This document shows, piece after piece, positions 57,202 to 64,000 of a stretch of DNA of 64,000 nt; position 1 is the stretch's first letter; each line of letters begins with the position of its first letter. The DNA is from Fistulifera solaris (lineage: Eukaryota; Bacillariophyta; Bacillariophyceae; Naviculales; Stauroneidaceae). Under the pieces are notes generated by a model, which was not told where the DNA came from, made no database searches, and saw only the letters and a list, made by a program, of their open reading frames with translations. Location of the stretch: NCBI GenBank assembly GCA_030295235.1, contig AP026164.1, positions 930,001-994,000 on the forward strand, read 5' to 3'. Made by a program: the position numbers and the translations under genes.

Positions 57202-57788
57202 TTACTGACTACATTGGACAGCATCTAAGTCAATTTCTTCTTCTCCATCATCATTATTCTCGTTTTCGTCACCATCCTCTATTCGTTTCGCGATTTCTAC
57301 TGGGTCTGTTGGGCACGTGTTCTCATCGCCATCGCTGTATTTCCACCATTCAGGCTCTGCTTGCGCAAGTGTTGTACAAATGATCTTGAAGCTATCCATC
57401 ACAGTTTGTAACGTGGCGTGGACTTTTTCAAAGCTTCCTTTTGTCATATTGACCGGCAGCCCGCATTCTAGACTCGACTATTAGAATTATGTAGTTCAGG
57501 CCCGAAAATGCTAACACACTTACCAGGGCAATGGGCGTCGTCGCAATTGTGATTTTCGATACATTTTCGACAAAAGGAATGACCGCAAGCTGCCAAGCTG
57601 ACAGGATCGACGTATATACACTTACAAAGTGAACACTTTAATAGTTCCTTCATTTCTAACAAAGCTTTTCTCATTTCCGGCGTCCCTTGGCTGGCCTGGC
57701 TCAGTACGGCATCAATGGTCGACTCCAAAATCGCTTGTTCGGTCTCTTGTTCAAGCCATTCTTTTCGTTTGGATGCTCGACTTGTCAT
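57202..57788 (-). CDS. RING finger protein (C3HC4)
   Basis: Exons 57788-57524 and 57467-57202 are joined by a 56-nt intron (57468-57523). The acceptor is a ctag within gagtctag, which gives CPECGLPV, the last Cys pair of the RING. The RING reads CSLCKCIYVDPVSLAACGHS, FCRKCIENHNCDDAHCPEC: C3HC4 spacing, and CGLPV-like ends occur in BRCA1/BARD1-type RINGs. The N-terminal helix region (KRKEWLEQETEQAILEST) and a C-terminal acidic tail (DGDENENNDDGEEEIDLD) flank it. About 176 residues, so a small E3 ligase or E3 subunit. The start at 57788 is chosen because the upstream frame is open but featureless. Confidence 0.8.
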
Positions 57789-58129
57789 GACGTATGTATA
57801 TGAAGATGTTGTGATATGACCGTGGTGTAATAATAAAAGTACGGAGTAAGTTGTAACGAAAGTACCGGTATGGCGAAAAATGACACAATGTTTTTTGATT
57901 TGTCGCCTCCTCTCAATTCTCAATCGGGACAATTTGGTCGTGAGTTATGCGTCAGTAACGGCTTTAAGCACCTAACTCGTAACCTTATATCTGGTACCGT
58001 ACCGGTTTCAGTTAGATTAAGGGTACTGGTACATGTACCTGCCGAGATGCTTGCGATCAAAGTTGAAAGACGAATTGTGCGATGATCGATGATCGATGAT
58101 CCATTTTGTTGCAAAAAGATTAATCGAAA
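57789..58129. promoter_or_regulatory. Divergent promoter region with GGTACC-type elements
   Basis: No gene supported. It holds a ggtaccgtaccgg element (from 57993), a gtactggtacatgtacc element (about 58023-58039) and tgatcgatgatcgatgat repeats near 58082-58099. Confidence 0.45.
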
Positions 58130-59118
58130 ATGATATCCACATCAAAATTAAATGAAGGATCACTTCTTGCCCGGGTGGTCGAAAATTTAATGACCAAGGA
58201 AGATCCGTTGCATTTGCACAAGTCTCTTGGAATAGCGTGTTTGACGTCGTTTCTTTGGCGTTTTTCATACATAAATAACCCTTCTGCCGATCTTGCTTTC
58301 GCTTTTTTTCCACAACTCACTTTCACTACCATTCTGCTGCATCTTTTTTTGAATTTTAGTAGTTTTGAGTTTCATTTACCCGAGAAACGAATCTCCAGTG
58401 GCTATCGTATTTGGCCAGAATATCGCCTTCATTCTTTGGTTTTTCTGATTCGGTCTCTTATTCTCATGACAATCTACTGGCACGAGAGCTTGTTTGGTAT
58501 AGAGCCAAACTATTGGTTGAACGGACTAGTCGTCTTAGGCAGTATGGCAGCCGCAGATCTCGCCAGCGCATCTTGCAAGCACCAATCTTCCACCATTCGA
58601 GCTCTACAAGCGCCGAATATAGTCAAATATTACTTCTCTGTTATGCAGTTCTGTGCGACAGCAACCTGCCTGTACGGATTGAGACGATTTACGGTGCAAT
58701 TCTATTTCGTCATGATCATCCAATGCAACGCTTTTCTCATGACACTCCGAAGAAAAAACTTGATGCCTCATCAAGTGGGGTTGTTCTCTACGGCATCGGT
58801 CTAGTCCTGGGCTTAGCGTTGGCTATTATTGAATATGACCGGGCCGGGGGTCTGGATTGCGTACGCAGTGTGACGTTGGTGGCCTGCTCTGCTGCACTTT
58901 GGAGAATGGGTCCGTGGAGCGAACGGTTCAAGAACAAGTACTTGATTTGGGCGGCGGAATGCTTATTCTTGAACCTCGTCATTCGGCCTTCCCTTGAAAG
59001 CGACTACCCGTTGCTACGATCACAACTAGGTCGGCTAGCAGACACATCGATGTCGCTGGTCGTTCTGTACGGTATCTCTACGAGCCTCCCAAACGAGAAG
59101 AGAAGGAATGTCAAATGA
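58130..59118 (+). CDS. Multispan membrane protein of unknown function
   Basis: About 330 residues with seven or eight hydrophobic stretches, for example FFPQLTFTTILLHLFLNF, LVFLIRSLILMTIYWH, WLNGLVVLGSMAAADLASAS and LYGIGLVLGLALAIIEYD. A LYGLRRFTVQFYFVMIIQ segment precedes TLRRKNLMPHQVG. I recognise no named family, and there is no signal peptide. The frame breaks at a G4 run (58777-58780). A fifth G gives HQVGVVLYGIGLVLG. It sits tail to tail with the DUF938 methyltransferase. Confidence 0.65.
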
Positions 59119-59342
59119 AGCGTCTGCTTCACTACTTTTGCTCCAAATAGACTACGTACTACCTTCCCGTTTATGGACGATTCCATGCTTTACGTTGCAC
59201 TTATGATAGTTAATTTGCACATGCGACCCTGGTTGTGCTTGACATACTTTCGTCGTAGTGTATCCAAGGCGTAAAATCCACTATATTTAGGGACTTCTGA
59301 TACACGAATGATAACAGCGAGCATATTGCTTTTCTAGGTGTC

Positions 59343-60253
59343 CTAATTCTTGCGAAAAATAACCGAGAGATTGTTGGCAGGCATCTCAACAGTCTCCTCC
59401 AGCTTTAGACCATTCAATTCTGCGAGTTTCGTTACCTCTTCCAAATCTCTTACACCCCAGGAAGGATTTCGACTTTTCAAAGATTGGTCAAACACACTGC
59501 GATAAATACAAAAGTGAGATATGCAGGTTGTCGTTTTATTACAAGCGTCTAACCAATCACTTACAGATTCGACTCCACACAGGATCCTCCGACTCTGTAT
59601 GGGCCGTAGAGGAAAAGTACCCCATTTATTTTTAATTTTGAACCAGCGATACGCATCAGACCTTCCGTTGCCGACCAGGGTGCTATGTGAATCATATTGA
59701 TAGCCATCATCACATCGAGTGAGGCTGGTAACAATTGCTGCGTTTCTTTCTCGCAAATCCCGTCTGAATCTAATGTGAGTGGAGCCGCTGGAGAGACTAA
59801 CGATAAAAGATCTTGCTCAACCTTCAATCGAGCTTCTATAGACTGTCGCGAGGGTTCATCTGGGTCTGTAGGAATCCATCGAAAGTTAACACAGGCTGTT
59901 TTTAACATTCGGGCAAAGTGAATGGTATGCACTCCTGATCCTGCAGCGATTTCTAGAATCTGGAAGGGCCCCTTGGAATCTACGCTTGATTTGAATATCT
60001 TGGATTGCAAAATTTCCCATATTGGAGCTTTGTTGCGCTCTGCAGACGGTGATTCCAGGATATTCTTCGATGAGAGCATCCCTACTGGAAGTAGAATTGA
60101 AGGCGACCCCGCAAATTGCCGAGCCTTCGATAACGCAGTCGGTTGTGACAAGAATCCTGCTTTGGTCCGTCCAGCAGCTAGTGATGAGCAAGTTATTTTC
60201 AATACAAAGAATAATGAGAAAGTTTTTCTTTGAAAGTTCTTGAACCAGATCAT
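59343..60253 (-). CDS. DUF938 (UPF0585/METTL26-like) SAM-dependent methyltransferase
   Basis: Exons 60253-59565 and 59496-59343 are joined by a 68-nt intron (59497-59564) and encode about 280 residues. The Rossmann motif ILEIAAGSGVHTIHFAR is followed by WIPTDPDEPSR, MAINMIHIAPWSATEGLM and LFLYGPYRVGG. The second exon has SRNPSWGVRDLEEVTKLAE and the family-ending MPANNLSVIFRK. The N-terminus (about 60 residues, with a hydrophobic FSLFFVLKITCSSLAAG) may be a targeting peptide. The substrate of DUF938 proteins is unknown. Confidence 0.85.
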
Positions 60254-61086
60254 TATTTTCCCTCAGCTTTGTCGTTTTGTCGTCGAAACTCGAAACGAAA
60301 AACGAGCGAACGAGGCGCAGCAAGAATTCGCGAGGGTTGAGGTTACGTCCACTCATCAAAAAAATCATCGTTCGTAGGTCGTACATTTGGCGGGGATGGG
60401 AGCAGTTCGCGGACTGCTCGGAGTCTCTGAGCCAGAGTGTGGATAGCGGACCGTTGAATTCTGGTCACATAGGTTCTTTTCTCGCCACTCCGTCGTAAGA
60501 CTCGAGCTACTTGAAAGCTGATGGCGTTTACATCCTATAGAGAAATAAGAAAACTCACTTATTAGAGGACACTTCGATCTTGGTTATTGATTCAGAAATC
60601 CGCTTAACTAATAATCTAACGGATACTTGTCGCGCAAGCCGGTCTCTACTATGGCCTTTCGATGAAAACGGATCAACGTACCTGGTACTCTTGCGTAGTG
60701 AATCTACTTGCAAGCTGGCTTTGCTGTGTGGACGAGAGACTTTGTCGCCGTCATCGTCGTTCATCTCTCGTCCACGCGGGGAGAAACTAAACAGAACAGA
60801 GATACCGTGGGAATATTCTAACGTCTGAAACCATTGTCATCAGACTTTGATTATTCATCACAACAGATAACTTCATTGACTTGTGCTGAGGGCCGTTGCG
60901 CTAGCGCGAGGAGCGACAAAGCCAAACTTCACACCGTCGTCGAAAGAAAGTCGCAAGGATCTTATTACTGTTGCAGGTCCTCTAACTTCAACCGAGACGC
61001 TCATTCTTCTTTCTGTGATACTTCTCGCAAGGTGATAGGTAAAGACCCGGTGTGGCCCTGCAGATTTTTAGAAAAATCTCAGCAAC
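60254..61086. other. Divergent spacer upstream of myosin
   Basis: No gene supported. A gtacctggtac element is at 60678-60688. A gtgataggtaaag...ccctgcag stretch at about 61031-61065 could be a 5' UTR intron of the myosin gene. Confidence 0.4.
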
Positions 61087-64000
61087 ATGGAAGCAGGTGC
61101 ATTTGTGTGGGCACGCGACAATGAGGGCGACGAAGCCTGGATCTTGTGCGAAGTATTGAAGAAGACGGACACCGAATTACGATTGAAACAGAAAGACAAG
61201 CCAAGCAATGAGTTCTCTCGTGGAATTGAAACTCTTAACGAGGAGACAGGGGAACGGAAATTTGAGGGAGTTGAATTAGCCAACACTCCGTTGTCGCAAG
61301 AAGAGAAAGAGGAAGGGCGAGACAATGATTTGATCGCTTTACCTCACTTGCATGAACCTGCTATCCTACATGCACTGTCGGATCGGTTCTTTCGCGGTAA
61401 AATTTACACGTGGACAGGACCGGTGTTGATTGCTGTCAATCCATTTCAACGTCTTCCTCTCTATACGGACGACATTCTCGAAGTCTACCGACGAGATGGT
61501 CTGTTGAAAGCACAGGGCATGCAAAGTGGCGATGAACTCGAGCCCCATGTCTTCGCTATTGCTGATCACTCGTATCGTCAGATGATGGGAGAAAAACGAC
61601 GATCCCAGGCCATTCTCATTTCGGGCGAATCTGGAGCTGGGAAAACCGAGTCGACCAAGATTGTCATGCTGTACTTGACCACCCTTGGATCTGGTAGCGG
61701 AGAGGTCGTGAAAGAAAACGGGGGTGATGAGAGTGGAGAGCTTTCTGTCATGCAGAGGGTTTTACAGTCCAACCCTGTACTAGAAGCCTTTGGAAATGCG
61801 AGAACCCTTCGAAACGACAACTCATCTCGTTTCGGCAAGTTCATCGAGCTTGGTTTCTCCCGAGCGGGTCATCTTCTTGGTGCTAAAGTTCAGACCTATC
61901 TTTTAGAAAAAGTTCGACTTGCCTTTCATGCTGCTGGTGAGCGAAACTATCATATCTTCTATCAGCTCTTGCGTGGTTGCTCTGAAGAAGACCATATGAA
62001 GTACGAGTTTCACGACGGTGTTACAGGAGGCTTAGATCTTCCCAACTATTTTCACTACACTGGACAAGGTGGTGCACCGCACTTGCGAGAATTCACGGAT
62101 GAGTCTGGGTTTAAATATACACTCAAAGCCATGCGAAGGCTGGGATGGTCGGAAGAAACGATTGATGCCGTGTTGTCGATCATCGCTGGCCTGTTACACC
62201 TTGGTCAAATATCGTTTGAGTCTGTAGAGGTCGATGGAGTAGAAACAGCCAAAGTCGCATCAGAGAAGACACTCGGATATGCAGCTCGTCTCCTCGGCGT
62301 GGATATTGACAAACTTCGCGCTGCTTTGACGGAACGCATCATTCTGGCACGTGACCAAGAAATCAAGACGCTTCTGACTCCTGATAAAGCCATGGATGCC
62401 CGCGATGCGTTGGCGAAGACCATTTATGGAGCACTCTTCTTATGGGTAGTAGATCAGGTGAACCAGTCGATTTGCTGGGCTGACGACAACGAAGTGCGTT
62501 CTTCGTGCGGTGTCCTAGATATCTTCGGTTTCGAATGTTTCGCTGTGAACTCCTTTGAACAGTTGTGTATCAATTACACAAACGAAGCTCTTCAACAGCA
62601 GTTCAACCAGTTTATTTTCAAACTAGAGCAAGCAGAATACGAAGCAGAGAATATCGAATGGGCTTTCATCGAATTCCCTGACAACCAAGATTGCCTCGAC
62701 ACCATTCAAGCCCCCAAAGTTGGTATCTTATCCATGCTGGACGATGAGTGCAAGTTACCCAAAGGAAGTGATCGCAACTGGGCGAAGCGAATGTATGAGC
62801 AATATCTCCCGGAGAAAAATCAAGTTGTCTCGGCAAATACAAGGTTCCACGCTACGAAGGTTCAGCAAGGTAAATCACTCTTTTGCGTCCGACATTTTGC
62901 AGGCCTTGTCACATACACTGTGGAGACGAATTTCATGGAAAAGAATAAAGATGAAATTCCGATTACTGCTCAGACTTTGCTGGAAACGGCACCAAGTCAG
63001 CTCATCAAAGATACCTACGAAATCCAAAAGCGAGAAAATATAGGTCGCGCCGATGCTGGCAGTAATGCCCGTGCAGCCAAACCCAAAACAGTTGGCCAGC
63101 AGTTCAAGGAGCAACTGACGGCCTTAATTGAAAGCGTGCAGAAAACGGACCCGCATTACATACGATGTATCAAACCCAACGATGCAGCCAAACCTCTTTT
63201 GATGACTCGGAAGCGTACAACTGAGCAACTTCGTTACGGAGGTGTTTTGGAAGCCGTCAGAGTTGCTCGAGCCGGCTACCCAGTCCGAATGGTCCATTCT
63301 GGTTTCTTCCAACGCTATCGGATGTTGCTTCCGACGACACCGGATGATGTTCTTCCTTGGAGCATGGATGGTCATGTGGCTCAAGATCTGTGCGTGAAAT
63401 TAGTTCAGATTGTGTTGGAAGACGGAAAGAAACACAGGGAGGCTACTAAAGATGGTCCGCTTGATCCCCATGAGCCTGGAATCACTCGATCGGAGAAGAT
63501 CAGGCGTATGCAAAATCAGCCTATACCAATGGCATTTCCAATAACTGATGTGCAACTAGGAAAGACCAAGGTTTTCATGCGCAAGCATCCTCACGATTGC
63601 ATGGAGGCACATCGCGTTTTTCATCAGCACGCTAGTGCTACTGTGATGCAAAGTTGGGCTAGAGGCTTGGCGCAACAACGGAAGTACCTTATCGTTGGAG
63701 ATGCTGCGCTCACCATTCAACGTTGTTACCGTGGATACAAGGGCCGTGAAAGGTATGTGACAAGATGCATTTATTGTGTCAACGGCTTTTCAAGTTTTTG
63801 TATTCTTACCCATGTCTATCTTCAGATGGTGGGACCTACGAAAAGCAGATGCTGGAATGCTGCTCACCAAGGTATTTCGTATGCTTATTTCATGGCGAAA
63901 GTTCAATCGGGTCAGAAAAGGAACTGTTCGCTTGCAAGCTCACATTCGTGGTCGCACCGTTCGTCGTGAGCAAGCTAGCATTAGAGTTCAACGATACTAT
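61087..64000 (+). CDS. Myosin heavy chain (motor domain and IQ motifs), 3' end beyond window
   Basis: The ATG at 61087 starts MEAGAFVWARDNEGDEAW, the SH3-like N-terminal domain. The motor has the purine loop region NPFQRLPLY, P-loop GESGAGKTESTK, switch I NDNSSRFGKFIEL, switch II DIFGFECF, the actin-binding and relay segments and the converter (TEQLRYGGVLEAVRVARAGYP). IQ motifs follow, first one at ATVMQSWARGLAQQRKY, then LTIQRCYRGYKGRER. A 73-nt GT-AG intron (63753-63825) joins GRER to WWDLRKADAGML, and IQ repeats continue to the window edge. It is long, so the tail class is not visible. Motor is intact over 2.7 kb, unlike many neighbours. Confidence 0.93.

Noticed and set aside
1-64000. CRISPR arrays, insertion sequences, prokaryotic operons or phage genes
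   Set aside because: None seen. Genes have spliceosomal introns, organelle-targeting peptides and eukaryotic families throughout.

Overview
This window is nuclear DNA of a photosynthetic stramenopile, most likely a pennate diatom such as Phaeodactylum tricornutum. The evidence is: compact genes with few short GT-AG introns (about 55-250 nt); N-termini with a signal peptide followed by an A-F/S-A-F motif, as in diatom plastid bipartite targeting; an APS kinase/ATP sulfurylase/pyrophosphatase triple fusion known from heterokonts; a full OvoA; and a ferredoxin-dependent bilin reductase. The species name is inference.

Layout. 0.9-2.4 kb (-): PLP decarboxylase of the plant serine-decarboxylase type. 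3.2-7.2 kb (+): Aquarius spliceosomal helicase. 7.3-12.3 kb: NDUFA12, an amidohydrolase, CMC2 and cytochrome c1, so three respiratory-chain genes are close together. 13-17.7 kb: a secreted Cys-rich protein, a small plastid membrane protein and an acyltransferase-3 protein. 17.8-20.8 kb (-): OvoA. 21.3-23.4 kb: two unknowns. 24.5-26.5 kb: a PPR protein. 27.3-36.7 kb (+): four tandem paralogues of a secreted aldonolactone-oxidase-like flavoprotein. 36.8-39.2 kb (-): a GW-domain/zinc-finger gene. 39.7-46.9 kb: a MORN protein, a probable complex I subunit, SPB1 and an HCF164-like thioredoxin. 47-50.4 kb: a bromodomain-NET protein, a PDZ protein and a UPF0489 protein. 50.9-54.2 kb: the sulfate-activation fusion. 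54.3-60.3 kb: a bilin reductase, a desaturase, a RING protein, a membrane protein and a DUF938 methyltransferase. 61 kb to the end: a myosin cut by the window edge.

At least 16 genes, including obligate housekeeping genes (AQR, SPB1, NDUFA12), are broken by single-base indels, nearly all in short homopolymer runs. In most cases changing the run by one base restores conserved family sequence. This looks like residual sequencing error in the assembly rather than widespread pseudogenization, so I annotate whole genes across the breaks and give each position.

The most interesting points are the four-gene flavoprotein array (altered FAD-attachment and HWxK-type motifs, with a 251-bp near-identical tract between copies 1 and 4), the membrane-anchored sulfate-activation fusion, a recurrent GGTACC-type palindrome in spacers, and a perfect 17-bp inverted repeat inside the flavoprotein array.
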